In this document: piece by piece, positions 19,345 to 29,126 of the stretch | How the letters are laid out: each line of letters starts with the position of its first letter | Numbering within the stretch: the first letter of the stretch is position 1 | NCBI RefSeq assembly: GCF_913778665.1 | Contig: NZ_CAJYVQ010000002.1 | Coordinates: 744,001 to 808,000, forward strand | Direction of reading: 5' to 3' | DNA from: an uncultured Stenotrophomonas sp. | GTDB taxonomy: Bacteria > Pseudomonadota > Gammaproteobacteria > Xanthomonadales > Xanthomonadaceae | DNA: 64,000 nt | Notes under the pieces: model-generated | Told to the model about the DNA's origin: nothing | Database searches by the model: none | What the model saw: only the letters and a program-made list of their open reading frames with translations | Translations under genes and position numbers: made by a program

Positions 19345-22300
19345 ATGGCGACCGGCCCTGCCTTGGATTCCCTGCAGCACTTCCATCCCGCCACCCGTGA
19401 CTGGTTCCGTTCCGCGTTCGCAGCATCGACGCCGGTGCAGGACGAGGCGTGGGCATCGATCGCCGCGGGCCAGCACACCCTGGTGGTGGCTCCAACCGGC
19501 TCGGGGAAGACACTGGCCGCGTTCCTGCATGCGATCGACCAGGTGTTCGCCGAGCGCGATGGCGACGCACGCCGCGACCCGGCGGCCAGGCCGCTGGCGC
19601 GCACGCGCGTGCTGTACCTGTCGCCGATCAAGGCGCTGGGCAGCGATGTGCAGCGCAATCTGCAGGTGCCCCTGCAGGGCATCAGTGCGCGGCGCAGCGA
19701 GCGCGGCGATCCGGCGATTGCCCTGAGCGTGGCCATGCGTACCGGCGATACCAGCAGCAGTGACCGCGGCCGCCTGGTGCGGCGCCCGCCGGACATCCTG
19801 ATCACCACGCCCGAGTCGCTGTACCTGATGCTGACCTCGCAGGCGAGGGAGATCCTGCGCGATGTGCATACGGTGATCCTCGATGAGATCCATGCGGTGG
19901 CCGGCGGAAAGCGTGGCTCGCACCTGGCGCTGAGCCTGGAGCGGCTGGACGCGCTGCTGCAGGTGCCTGCGCAACGCATCGGTCTGTCGGCCACGGTCCG
20001 CCCGGTCGAGGGCGCGGCTGCCTTCCTCGGCGGTGATCGCCCGGTGCAGGTGGTGCAGCCCCCCTCGCAGCGGCAGCTGGAAATGAAGATCGTGGTGCCG
20101 GTGGAGGACATGACCGACCTGGTCGTGCACGGGCCCGCAGAAGGGCGCCGGGCCGGCGCGCGCACCGGTTCGATCTGGCCGCATGTGGAAGCCAGCATTC
20201 TCGACAACGTGATGCGGCATCGCTCCACGATTGTCTTTGCCAACTCGCGTGGCGTGGCGGAACGGCTGACCGCGCGACTCAACGAACTGCATGCCGAGCG
20301 CACGGGCGTCGAGGCTGCGGGCGAAGCGGATGCTGCGAGCACAGCGGCCCACGGATCGTTCACCGGCAGCACGGTGAACCGTGTCACCGCGCCGGCCTCG
20401 GTGATTGCCCGCTCGCACCATGGTTCGGTATCCAAGGAGCAGCGCGCTGCCATCGAGCAGGCGCTGAAGTCAGGCGAGCTGCGCTGCGTGGTCGCCACCT
20501 CCAGTCTTGAGCTGGGCATCGACATGGGCCTGGTGGATCTGGTGATCCAGGTCGCGGCGCCGCCTTCGGTGTCCAGTGCGGTGCAACGGGTTGGACGTGC
20601 GGGCCATCAGGTGGGCGGCATGTCGCGTGGCCTGCTCTATCCGCGCACGCGCCGTGATCTGGTCGATGCTGCGGTGGTGGTCGACAGCATGCTGGGTGGA
20701 CGCATCGAAGCCCTCGATCCGCCGCGCAATCCGCTCGATGTGCTGGCCCAGCAGACCGTGGCCGCCGTAGCGATGGATCCACTCGATGCCGAGGCGTGGT
20801 TCGTGCGCGTGCGTCGCGCTGCGCCGTACCACACGCTGCCCCGCAGTGCCTTCGACGCGGTGCTGGACATGCTCGCCGGTCGCTATCCGTCCGATGAGTT
20901 CGCCGGTTTCCGCCCGCGCCTGGTATGGGACCGGAAGACAGGCACGTTGACCGCACGTCCTGGCGCTCGCCAGCTGGCCGTGACCAGCGGCGGGACCATA
21001 CCCGACCGCGGCATGTATGCCGTTGTCCTGCCTGAGGGTGAAGAGCAGGCAGGATCGCGCCGTGTCGGCGAGCTGGACGAGGAGATGGTCCACGAATCGC
21101 GGGTGAATGATGTGATCACCCTCGGCGCCACGTCCTGGCGCATCGACCAGATCACCCTTGATCAGGTCGTGGTGACGCCAGCGCCGGGGCGCTCGGCGCG
21201 GCTGCCGTTCTGGCGGGGCGAAGGCATCGGCCGCCCGGCCGAGCTGGGGCAGGCCACCGGTGCCTTCCTGGCGGAACTTGAAGCCGACCCGGGGAGCGCT
21301 GGCGAGCCGTCGCCGGCACTGCTCGCCAGGCTGCGTGATCGCGGCCTGGATGAAAGCGCGATCAGCAATATGCTGGCACTGGTGGCCGAGCAGCAGCAGG
21401 CCACCGGTGTGCTGCCGACCGACCTGCGCCTGGTCGTCGAGCGCTGCCGTGATGAACTCGGCGACTGGCGGGTGATGCTGCATTCGCCCTATGGCCGCCG
21501 CGTACACGATCCCTGGGCGCTGGCGGTGGCCGCGCGCCTGCGCGAGCAGGCGGGCATCGATCCGGCCGTGGTGGCCAGCGACGACGGCATCATCGTCCGC
21601 ATGCCCGACCGCAGCGGCACGCCGCCGGGTGTGGAACTCTTCCTGTTCGATGCGTCCCACCTGCGCCAGGTCATCAATCGCTCGGTCGCCGGTTCCGCGT
21701 TGTTCGCCGCACGTTTCCGTGAGTGTGCCTCGCGCGCGCTGCTGCTGCCCCGGCATACGCCGGGCAAGCGCTCGCCGTTGTGGCAGCAGCGCCTGCGTGC
21801 GGGGCAGCTGCTGGAGATCGCCCGTGGCCACGATGGGTTCCCGATCCTGGTCGAGACCGCGCGCGAGTGCCTGCAGGACGTCTACGACCTAAGCGCACTG
21901 GATGCACTGATGCTGCGCGTGCAGGCCGGTGAGGTGCAGGTGGTCGAAGTGGATACGGCCGTGCCATCGCCGTTTGCGGCGAACCTGCTGTTCGGCTATG
22001 TCGCCGAGTTCATGTACGAAGCCGATGTACCGCTGGCCGAACGGCGCGCATCGGTGCTGTCGCTCGACAGTGGCCTGCTGGCCGAACTGCTCGGCGAGGT
22101 GGACCTGGGCGAACTGCTGGACGATGCCGTGGTGGCCACCGTGGAACGCGAGCTGCAACGCGTGGATCCGGCCCGCCACGCACGTGGCAGCGAAGGCGTG
22201 GCCGACCTGCTGCGTGAGCTGGGCCCGCTGCCTGCGGTGGAGGTCGCGCAGCGCATCACCGAGCCCACCCAGGCGGACGCCTGGCTGCAGGCACTGCATG

Positions 22301-24030
22301 CGGCGGGCCGGGCGATCCGCATTCCCGTCGCAGGGGCCCCGCAGTGGGCGGCGGTGGAAGATGCCGCGCGCCTGCGCGATGCCTTGGGCATCATCCCGCC
22401 CGCGGACGTGGCCGAAGTGTTCCTGGCCACTGTGCCGGATCCGCTGGGCGATCTGCTCGGCCGCCACGCGCGCACCCATGGGCCCTTCAGCAGCGGCAGC
22501 GTGGCCGCCCGTTTCGGCCTCGGTGTGGCGGTGGTGGATGCTGCCTTGCACCTCCTGCAGGAACAGGGCCGGGTCGTACGCGGCCGGTTCGGTCTGGATC
22601 GTCGTGCGGCAGACGAGAACGCCGCGGCAGCTTCGTCGCGTGCAGGCCATGAGTGGGTGGGCACGGAGGTGCTGCAGCGGCTGCGGCTACGCTCATTGCA
22701 AGCCGCCCGCGAGGCGACCCGCCCGGTACCGGTGCAGGCCTATGTCGGGCTGCTGCTGCATGGGCAGGGCGTGCTGCCCGGGGGCGCACGCCGCAACGAC
22801 AGCGAAGGGGTGCTGCAGGTGATCGAACAACTGGCGGGGCTGCCACTGCCTGCATCGTTGTGGGAACAGCAGGTGCTGCCCGCGCGCGTGCCCGGCTACA
22901 TGCCTGCGTTGCTGGATGAACTGCTGGCCACCGGCACGGTGCTCTGGGTCGGCCATGGCCGGTTGGGCGACGACGATGGACTGGTGTCGCTGCACCTGCG
23001 CGAGCGCGCGGCTGAAACCCTGCCGGTCACGCCGATGCAGGCAGACGATTCAGCGATGCAGCAGGCCATCCTGCAGGTGCTGGCAGACGGAGGTGCGTTC
23101 TTCGCCCGGCAACTGGCGACGCAGGTACAGCCGCGACTGGTCGGTGCAGGCACGGCGGGTGAAGATTTCCAGGCAGCGCTGTGGCAGCTGGCCTGGCGCG
23201 GGCAGATCAGCAGTGACCTGTGGGCGCCGCTGCGCGCGCTGTGCGGAGCGCGGCCTGCACGGGGGCGGCCGACGCCGGTGTCGCGCCGCCGCCGCGGCTT
23301 TGCCTTCGTGCCACAGACGACGGGCACCGCAGGACTGGAGCTGGCCAGCAGCACGGGGCCGACGCTGGCAGGACGCTGGTCGCTGCTGCCGCAGGAGCGG
23401 GCCAGTGACACGCTGCGCGCGCTGGCACAGACCGAGGCGTTGCTGGACCGCTACACGGTGGTCACCCGCAGCGCAGCGATGAGCGAAGCCGTGGCCGGAG
23501 GATTCCCGGCGCTGCGTCCGCTGCTGCGCAGCATGGAGGATGCCGGCCAGCTGCTTCGCGGTCGCTTCGTGGAAGGCATGGGCGGTGCCCAGTTCGCCCA
23601 GCGCGACGATATCGACCGCCTGCGTGCCAGCGCCGAACAGGCAGGCGGGGCTGGCGCCTGGGTTGCGTTGTCGGCGCTGGATCCCGCCAATCCCTTCGGC
23701 AGCCTGTTGCCCTGGCCCCAGCCGACCGCTGGGCCGCGTCCGGTGCGACGGGCTGGTGCGATGGTAGTGATCGGCGAAGGCCGGCTGCAGCTGTATCTGC
23801 CACAGGGCGGCCGCCAGCTGAGCAGCTGGATCGACGGCACGGCACCGGACGCGGCCACGCGCTGGGCAGCGGCGGCGCAGGCGCTGGCCGTGGGCCTGCG
23901 GCGAGGCCCACGGCTGTCCTTCACCCTGGAGCGGATCAATGACGAACCCGTCCATCGCGGGCCCGCCGTCGATGCCCTGCGCGCGGCAGGATTCAGCAAT
24001 GAGCCGCGCGGACTGGGTTGGAATGGCTGA
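19345..24030 (+). CDS. lhr: long-form ATP-dependent helicase Lhr
   Basis: 1561 residues, matching the long bacterial Lhr proteins of the Ski2-like SF2 class, which translocate 3'-5' on single-stranded DNA and unwind RNA:DNA hybrids. Walker A APTGSGKT is at 49-56, Walker B DEIH near 179, motif III LSAT near 213; the second RecA-like domain has ATSSLELGIDMG near 390 and QRVGRAGH near 412 (motif VI). A winged helix and the large Lhr core and C-terminal domains follow. The start is uncertain: ATG 19345 is used; an upstream GTG at 19300 abuts the Zur-like box. It converges on aceE with no spacer. Confidence 0.92.
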   Translation: MATGPALDSLQHFHPATRDWFRSAFAASTPVQDEAWASIAAGQHTLVVAPTGSGKTLAAFLHAIDQVFAERDGDARRDPAARPLARTRVLYLSPIKALGSDVQRNLQVPLQGISARRSERGDPAIALSVAMRTGDTSSSDRGRLVRRPPDILITTPESLYLMLTSQAREILRDVHTVILDEIHAVAGGKRGSHLALSLERLDALLQVPAQRIGLSATVRPVEGAAAFLGGDRPVQVVQPPSQRQLEMKIVVPVEDMTDLVVHGPAEGRRAGARTGSIWPHVEASILDNVMRHRSTIVFANSRGVAERLTARLNELHAERTGVEAAGEADAASTAAHGSFTGSTVNRVTAPASVIARSHHGSVSKEQRAAIEQALKSGELRCVVATSSLELGIDMGLVDLVIQVAAPPSVSSAVQRVGRAGHQVGGMSRGLLYPRTRRDLVDAAVVVDSMLGGRIEALDPPRNPLDVLAQQTVAAVAMDPLDAEAWFVRVRRAAPYHTLPRSAFDAVLDMLAGRYPSDEFAGFRPRLVWDRKTGTLTARPGARQLAVTSGGTIPDRGMYAVVLPEGEEQAGSRRVGELDEEMVHESRVNDVITLGATSWRIDQITLDQVVVTPAPGRSARLPFWRGEGIGRPAELGQATGAFLAELEADPGSAGEPSPALLARLRDRGLDESAISNMLALVAEQQQATGVLPTDLRLVVERCRDELGDWRVMLHSPYGRRVHDPWALAVAARLREQAGIDPAVVASDDGIIVRMPDRSGTPPGVELFLFDASHLRQVINRSVAGSALFAARFRECASRALLLPRHTPGKRSPLWQQRLRAGQLLEIARGHDGFPILVETARECLQDVYDLSALDALMLRVQAGEVQVVEVDTAVPSPFAANLLFGYVAEFMYEADVPLAERRASVLSLDSGLLAELLGEVDLGELLDDAVVATVERELQRVDPARHARGSEGVADLLRELGPLPAVEVAQRITEPTQADAWLQALHAAGRAIRIPVAGAPQWAAVEDAARLRDALGIIPPADVAEVFLATVPDPLGDLLGRHARTHGPFSSGSVAARFGLGVAVVDAALHLLQEQGRVVRGRFGLDRRAADENAAAASSRAGHEWVGTEVLQRLRLRSLQAAREATRPVPVQAYVGLLLHGQGVLPGGARRNDSEGVLQVIEQLAGLPLPASLWEQQVLPARVPGYMPALLDELLATGTVLWVGHGRLGDDDGLVSLHLRERAAETLPVTPMQADDSAMQQAILQVLADGGAFFARQLATQVQPRLVGAGTAGEDFQAALWQLAWRGQISSDLWAPLRALCGARPARGRPTPVSRRRRGFAFVPQTTGTAGLELASSTGPTLAGRWSLLPQERASDTLRALAQTEALLDRYTVVTRSAAMSEAVAGGFPALRPLLRSMEDAGQLLRGRFVEGMGGAQFAQRDDIDRLRASAEQAGGAGAWVALSALDPANPFGSLLPWPQPTAGPRPVRRAGAMVVIGEGRLQLYLPQGGRQLSSWIDGTAPDAATRWAAAAQALAVGLRRGPRLSFTLERINDEPVHRGPAVDALRAAGFSNEPRGLGWNG

Positions 24031-26703
24031 TCAGCCCGCGGCCGGATCAGCCTTGTCCACGTCGATGCCGTAGCGCTCGATGGCAACCTGCATCAGCGCG
24101 CGCTTGATGCGGCCCTCATCGGCCAACGCCTTCAACGCGGCCAGCACGATGAAGTGGCGGTCCACCTCGAAGAACGTGCGCAGTGACTCGCGTGTGTCCG
24201 AGCGGCCGAAACCATCGGTACCGAGTGCGATGAAGCGACGGTCATCGATGAAGGGGCGGATCTGATCGGCGACGATCTTCATGTAGTCGGTGGCTACCAC
24301 CACCGGGCCGGGATGCGCTGCCAGGCATTGCTGCACATAGGGCACACGCGGTTCGGTGGCGGGGTGCAGCAGGTTCCAGCGCTCGGCGGCCAGGCCGTCG
24401 CGACGCAGTTCGGTCAGGCTGGTGGCGCTCCACACATCACTGGCGATACTGAAATCCTGCTGCAGCAGAGCGGCGGCGGCCTCCACCTCGCGCAGGATCG
24501 CGCCACTGCCCATCAGCTGCACGCGCGGCTGCGCGCTGGCATCGGCCGGTGCCGGGTGCAGCAGGTACATGCCCTTGAGGATGCCGGCCTCAGAACCTTC
24601 GGGCAGGGCCGGCTGCGGGTAGTTCTCGTTGAGCACGGTGATGTAGTAGTAGATGTCTTCCTGCTCGACATACATCCGGCGCAGCCCGTCGTGGATGATC
24701 ACCGCCAGCTCGTAGTTGAAGGTGGGGTCGTAGGACACGCAGCTCGGGATCACCGATGACAACACATGACTGTGGCCGTCGTCGTGCTGCAGGCCTTCGC
24801 CCATCAGCGTGGTGCGGCCGGAGGTGGCGCCGAGCAGGAAGCCGCGGGTACGCGCATCGGCGGCGGCCCAGGCCAGGTCGCCGACGCGCTGCAGGCCGAA
24901 CATCGAGTAGAAGATGTAGAACGGAATCGTCGCCAGGCCATGGTTGCTGTAGGCGGTACCGGCGGCGATCCACGAACAGATCGCACCGGATTCGTTGATG
25001 CCTTCCTGCAGGATCTGACCGTCCTTGGCCTCTTTGTAGTAGCTCAGCTGGCCGGCATCCTGCGGGGTGTACAGCTGGCCCAGGTAGGAATGGATGCCGA
25101 TCTGGCGGAACAGGCCTTCCATGCCGAAGGTCCGTGATTCATCGGGCACGATCGGAATCACCAGCTTTCCCAGTTCAGGGTCTTTGAGCAGGTGGGTGAG
25201 GATGCGCACGAAGCCCATGGTCGTGGACTGGCCGCGTTCGCCGCCGCCCTGCAGTTGGCTGTTGAAGATCGACAACGGCGGCAGCGGCAATGGGTCAACC
25301 TCGGTCAGGCGGGCCGGCAGCTGGCCACCCTGGACGCGGCGGCGCTCGGCGAAGTAGGTTGCTTCGGCACTGCCGGGGTTGGGGCGCAGGTAGGGCATCT
25401 CTTCCAGCTGGTCATCGCTGACCGGCAGGTCGAAGCGATCGCGGAATGCGCGTACCGCATCGGCGCTCATCTTCTTCAGCTGGTGGTTGATGTTCTGGCC
25501 TTCGCCAGCTTCGCCCATGCCGAACCCTTTGACCGTCTTGGCCAGGATCACGCTTGGCCGTTCGTTGGTGTTCACCGCCTGCTGGTAGGCGGCAAACACC
25601 TTCTGCGGATCATGGCCGCCGCGAGCCAGCGCCCAGATCTCGTCGTCGCTCATGTGCGCGACCAGCTCCAGCAGTTGCGGGTAGCGGCCGAAGAAGTGCT
25701 CGCGCACATAGGCACCGCTCTGCGACTTGAACGTCTGGTAGTCGCCGTCCACGCATTCCATCATGCGCTGGCGCAGCAGGCCGCTGTGATCGCGTGCCAG
25801 CAGGTCATCCCAACCGCTGCCCCAGATCACCTTGATCACGTTCCAGCCGGCGGCGCGGAAGTTGCCTTCCAGTTCCTGGATGATCTTGGCGTTGCCACGC
25901 ACCGGGCCGTCCAGGCGCTGCAGGTTGCAGTTGACCACGAACACGAGATTGTCCAGCCGCTCGCGGCCGGCCAGCGAAATCGCCGCCAGCGATTCCGCCT
26001 GGTCCATCTCGCCGTCGCCGAGGAATGCCCAGACCTTGCGCCCCTGGTGTTCCTTCAGGCCGCGATACTCCAGGTAGCGCATGTAGCGCGCCTGGTAGGC
26101 CGCGGTCAGCGGGCCCAGCCCCATCGATACGGTGGGGAACTGCCAGAAGTCCGGCATCAGGCGCGGGTGCGGGTACGAGGACAGGCCGTCGCGGCCGGCT
26201 TCGCGGCGGAAGTTGTCCATCCGCGCCGTATCGATGCGGCCTTCCACGTAGGCGCGGCCATAGATGCCCGGTGCGGAATGGCCCTGGATATAGACCATGT
26301 CGCCGTCGAAGGTGTCGGTGCGGCCACGGAAGAAGTGATCGAAACCCACGTCGTACAGCACCGCTGCCGACTGATAGCTGGCAATGTGGCCGCCGACGTT
26401 GGAGTGCTTGCCCGCGCGCAGCACCATCACCATCGCGTTCCAGCGGATCATCGCGTTCAGGCGGCGCTCGATGGCGAGATCGCCCGGATAGGTCGGCTGG
26501 CGCTCGGGCGGAATGGTGTTGACGTAGGCAGTCCAGGCGCGGGTATGCAGGTCGCCGTGCTGTTGTGCGTCGAGCTCGCTCAGCTGATCGATCAGGTAGT
26601 GTGCACGCGGCCGGCCACCGGCCCGCATCACCGCCTCCAGCGATTCACGCCACTCCCGTGTTTCCAGCGGGTCGGTATCGAAGGGGATCAGGGCTTGGTT
26701 CAT
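24031..26703 (-). CDS. aceE: pyruvate dehydrogenase E1 component, homodimeric type
   Basis: 890 residues. This thiamine-diphosphate enzyme decarboxylates pyruvate and passes the acetyl group to E2 lipoyl domains. The ThDP motif starts GDGEMDQAES near 229 and ends at Val-Val-Asn-Cys-Asn near 260. The substrate-site GKHSNVGGHIASYQSAA segment is near 113-129, and the mobile-loop GGHDPQKVFAAY segment near 370 carries the catalytic His. GGAG lies seven bases before the ATG. Unusually, no aceF or lpd gene is beside it; the neighbours are lhr and a phospholipase. It may be the main E1 at a separate locus, or a paralogue acting on another 2-oxoacid. Confidence 0.93.
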   Translation of the reverse strand: MNQALIPFDTDPLETREWRESLEAVMRAGGRPRAHYLIDQLSELDAQQHGDLHTRAWTAYVNTIPPERQPTYPGDLAIERRLNAMIRWNAMVMVLRAGKHSNVGGHIASYQSAAVLYDVGFDHFFRGRTDTFDGDMVYIQGHSAPGIYGRAYVEGRIDTARMDNFRREAGRDGLSSYPHPRLMPDFWQFPTVSMGLGPLTAAYQARYMRYLEYRGLKEHQGRKVWAFLGDGEMDQAESLAAISLAGRERLDNLVFVVNCNLQRLDGPVRGNAKIIQELEGNFRAAGWNVIKVIWGSGWDDLLARDHSGLLRQRMMECVDGDYQTFKSQSGAYVREHFFGRYPQLLELVAHMSDDEIWALARGGHDPQKVFAAYQQAVNTNERPSVILAKTVKGFGMGEAGEGQNINHQLKKMSADAVRAFRDRFDLPVSDDQLEEMPYLRPNPGSAEATYFAERRRVQGGQLPARLTEVDPLPLPPLSIFNSQLQGGGERGQSTTMGFVRILTHLLKDPELGKLVIPIVPDESRTFGMEGLFRQIGIHSYLGQLYTPQDAGQLSYYKEAKDGQILQEGINESGAICSWIAAGTAYSNHGLATIPFYIFYSMFGLQRVGDLAWAAADARTRGFLLGATSGRTTLMGEGLQHDDGHSHVLSSVIPSCVSYDPTFNYELAVIIHDGLRRMYVEQEDIYYYITVLNENYPQPALPEGSEAGILKGMYLLHPAPADASAQPRVQLMGSGAILREVEAAAALLQQDFSIASDVWSATSLTELRRDGLAAERWNLLHPATEPRVPYVQQCLAAHPGPVVVATDYMKIVADQIRPFIDDRRFIALGTDGFGRSDTRESLRTFFEVDRHFIVLAALKALADEGRIKRALMQVAIERYGIDVDKADPAAG

Positions 26704-27005
26704 GGCTGTCTCCAGAGGGCGCCGGTCGGACTTCTGCCTGGGCGACAACACCGGCAGGGCGCACAGCACTGGAGCGGGGTCGCAACGGCGGGGCCGTGAC
26801 GCGAAGGGCGGCCGTGGCGGCCACCGAGATGACAAGCGTAGGTGCGTGCCCGGATCGCGGGTAGACGGGCGCGGCTTGGGTCTGCGCCAATCCAGTGTTG
26901 CCTCTCAATGATCGACGAGCCGTCGAGCAAGGCTCGACTGCGCTAAGCATCGGCTCAGCTCTACAGGACCGCGTAGCCGAGCATGGCTCGGCTCTACAGA
27001 AACCC
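26704..27005. other. 302 bp gap upstream of aceE with two REP palindromes
   Basis: No gene is supported. The left part is the aceE leader; the right part holds palindromes GTCGAGCAAGGCTCGAC (26922-26938) and a SMAG with GTAG at both ends (26973-26997). Short frames that extend the aceE reading frame upstream lack a ribosome binding site and family match. Confidence 0.7.
26973..26997. repeat. SMAG palindrome with GTAG at both ends
   Basis: The core is GTAGCCGAGCATGGCTCGGC followed by TCTAC, so the GTAG head is present on both strands. It lies directly after the phospholipase C stop codon on the minus strand. Confidence 0.8.
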
Positions 27006-29126
27006 TCAGCCGTGCTCGAAGCGCAGCGGTTCGCCGCCCATCGCCGGGTCGCTGGTGCCGGGATGTCCGTCCTCGGCGCGTCCGGCCAGGCGCAGGGCGG
27101 TGGCGCCCGCACCGACATGCAGGTCATACCAGCCTGCGGTGGGTGTTGCGTCCCACGCCAACGAGGTCTCCGCATGCGCCGGCAGCGCCAGCGTCTGCTG
27201 CGGCATGTGCCCGGCATAGGCACCGGCGTGCACGCGGACCTGCTGCGCGCCCTCGCCGAGGTTGCGTAGCTGCAAGCGCAGCTGCCCGTCCACGCGGTCG
27301 ATCGAAGCATGCAACGCCGGGCCCTGCAGGCTGCCCTGGAAATGCCGGTGGAAGCCGTTCGGACCGAGCAGCCACAGGTCATAGCAACCGTGCGAATCCA
27401 GCGGCCAATGCTCCTTCAGCGCGGAGCCCGGGACCAGCGTGTAGCGACGCGGCACCGCGCCCAGCCGCAAGCGGTCGTAGACGTGCAGCACCGCCGCTGC
27501 CCCGTCGCAGGCCAGCTGCAGCGTGATACCGCTGGGTTCGATCCTGCCGATCGATGCCTGCGGCCGGTAGGGGAGGGCACGCGCCGGGCGTATGCCGCTT
27601 TCCTGCCTGGCCGGTTCCAGCCCTTCCGGCAACGCCGGCACGGTGCGCCCCGGCAGGGCCGCCGCACGTGCCGCCACGGCGCTGACATCGGGCAGGCCGC
27701 GCACGAACGGGCGGGTATCGCGCTGAGCGAAGTCGAAGGCGCCGGTCAGGTCGCCGCAGACGGCACGACGCCACGGCGAGATGTCCGGTGCGGCCACGCC
27801 GAAGCGACGTTCGATCAGACGTATGACCGAGGTGTGGTCGTAGACCTGCGAATCGACCCAGCCGCCACGGCTCCACGGCGAAATCACGTACAGCGGTACA
27901 CGCGGGCCGAGGCCGTATGGGCGGCCGCGCAGCTCGGCGGCATCGTATTTCTCATCACCCGGTGCCGGGTGGCGGTGGTACTCACCCTCGGTACTGACCG
28001 ATGAGGCACCCGCCCAGCCGACGTCCAGCGGTGAGGGCGGCGCCGGTGGTGGCACATGGTCGAAGAAGCCGTCGTTCTCATCGAACATCAGCAGCAGCGC
28101 GGTGCGGCTCCACACCTCTGGATTGGCGGTCAATGCGTCCAGCACGCGCGCGGTATAGGCCGCGCCCTGGGCCGGGCTGGAGGGGCCAGGATGTTCGCTG
28201 CCGGCGGCGTCGGCGATGATGAAACTGACCTGCGGCAGGCGCCCGTCCAGTACATCCTGGCGCAGCTGTGGCAGGCCACGGGTGCTGACCCCGCGCGCGC
28301 GCAGCTGCGGATCATGGCCGGGTGCAGCACTGTAGGCGCGGCGGAATGCATCGAAGCCGGCCAAGGGGTTGTCGGTGAAGTTGTCGGCCATGTCCTGGTA
28401 GATCTGCCAGGACACGCCGGCCTTCTGCAGGCGTTCGACATAGCTGGCCCAGCGGTACGACGCAGGGTGCCCACCGTGTTCGGGGAAGTTGTCGTGCGAG
28501 TTGGCGATCACCGGGCCACCCGCGTGCGCCTGCGCATCGTTGTGGCCGGTCCACAGGAACACCCGGTTCGGGTTGGTGCCGGCCTGCATCGCGCAGTGAT
28601 AGGCGTCGCAGATCGTGAAGGCATCGGCCAGCGCGAACTGGAACGGCAGATCGCTGCGCTGGAAGTAGCCCATCGAGTGGTTCTGCTTGGCCTTCGGCCA
28701 TTGCCCCATGCGCCCGTGGTCCCACGCGCGCTGTGCATCGGGCCAGGTGTGCGGCGTGCCTTCCACGCGCATGTAACCGAAGTGCGCAGCGGTATCCAGC
28801 GGGAAGGGGGCGATCGCCCGCTTTCCGCTGGCCTCGGGCTGCAGCCACAGGGTGCGGGTGCGGCCACCGGGCTCCAGCGCGGGGGCGGGAATCACGAAGC
28901 GGTCACCGAAGCCACGGACGCCTGGCAGTGTGCCGAAGTAGTGGTCGAACGAACGGTTTTCCTGCATGAACACCACGATGTGCTGCAGGTCTTCCAGGCT
29001 GCGCGTGTGCGCGGCAGGGGCGATCGCTGCGGCCCGGGCGATGCTGGGCAGCAGCGGGGAAAGGCCGGCGCCAACGCCGGCCTGCAACAACCGGCGTCGG
29101 CCGATATCGGTCACGGGTTCACTCAC
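27006..29126 (-). CDS. phosphocholine-specific phospholipase C, Tat-exported
   Basis: 706 residues. It hydrolyses phosphatidylcholine or sphingomyelin to release phosphocholine. A twin-arginine signal lies at the N-terminus (GRRRLLQAGVGAG, then a hydrophobic run to Ala-Arg-Ala-Ala). The phosphoesterase domain contains QENRSFDHYFGTLPGVRGF near 54-72, a metal and nucleophile region, and a later MFDENDGFFDHVPPP near 346. Two C-terminal beta-sandwich domains follow (Pro-Glu-Gly-Leu-Glu-Pro-Ala onwards). The start is GTG, overlapping the TonB receptor stop as GTGA, so translation is coupled to the receptor. Context suggests phosphorus scavenging; the enzyme class is also a known virulence factor. 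Confidence 0.93.
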   Translation of the reverse strand: MSEPVTDIGRRRLLQAGVGAGLSPLLPSIARAAAIAPAAHTRSLEDLQHIVVFMQENRSFDHYFGTLPGVRGFGDRFVIPAPALEPGGRTRTLWLQPEASGKRAIAPFPLDTAAHFGYMRVEGTPHTWPDAQRAWDHGRMGQWPKAKQNHSMGYFQRSDLPFQFALADAFTICDAYHCAMQAGTNPNRVFLWTGHNDAQAHAGGPVIANSHDNFPEHGGHPASYRWASYVERLQKAGVSWQIYQDMADNFTDNPLAGFDAFRRAYSAAPGHDPQLRARGVSTRGLPQLRQDVLDGRLPQVSFIIADAAGSEHPGPSSPAQGAAYTARVLDALTANPEVWSRTALLLMFDENDGFFDHVPPPAPPSPLDVGWAGASSVSTEGEYHRHPAPGDEKYDAAELRGRPYGLGPRVPLYVISPWSRGGWVDSQVYDHTSVIRLIERRFGVAAPDISPWRRAVCGDLTGAFDFAQRDTRPFVRGLPDVSAVAARAAALPGRTVPALPEGLEPARQESGIRPARALPYRPQASIGRIEPSGITLQLACDGAAAVLHVYDRLRLGAVPRRYTLVPGSALKEHWPLDSHGCYDLWLLGPNGFHRHFQGSLQGPALHASIDRVDGQLRLQLRNLGEGAQQVRVHAGAYAGHMPQQTLALPAHAETSLAWDATPTAGWYDLHVGAGATALRLAGRAEDGHPGTSDPAMGGEPLRFEHG

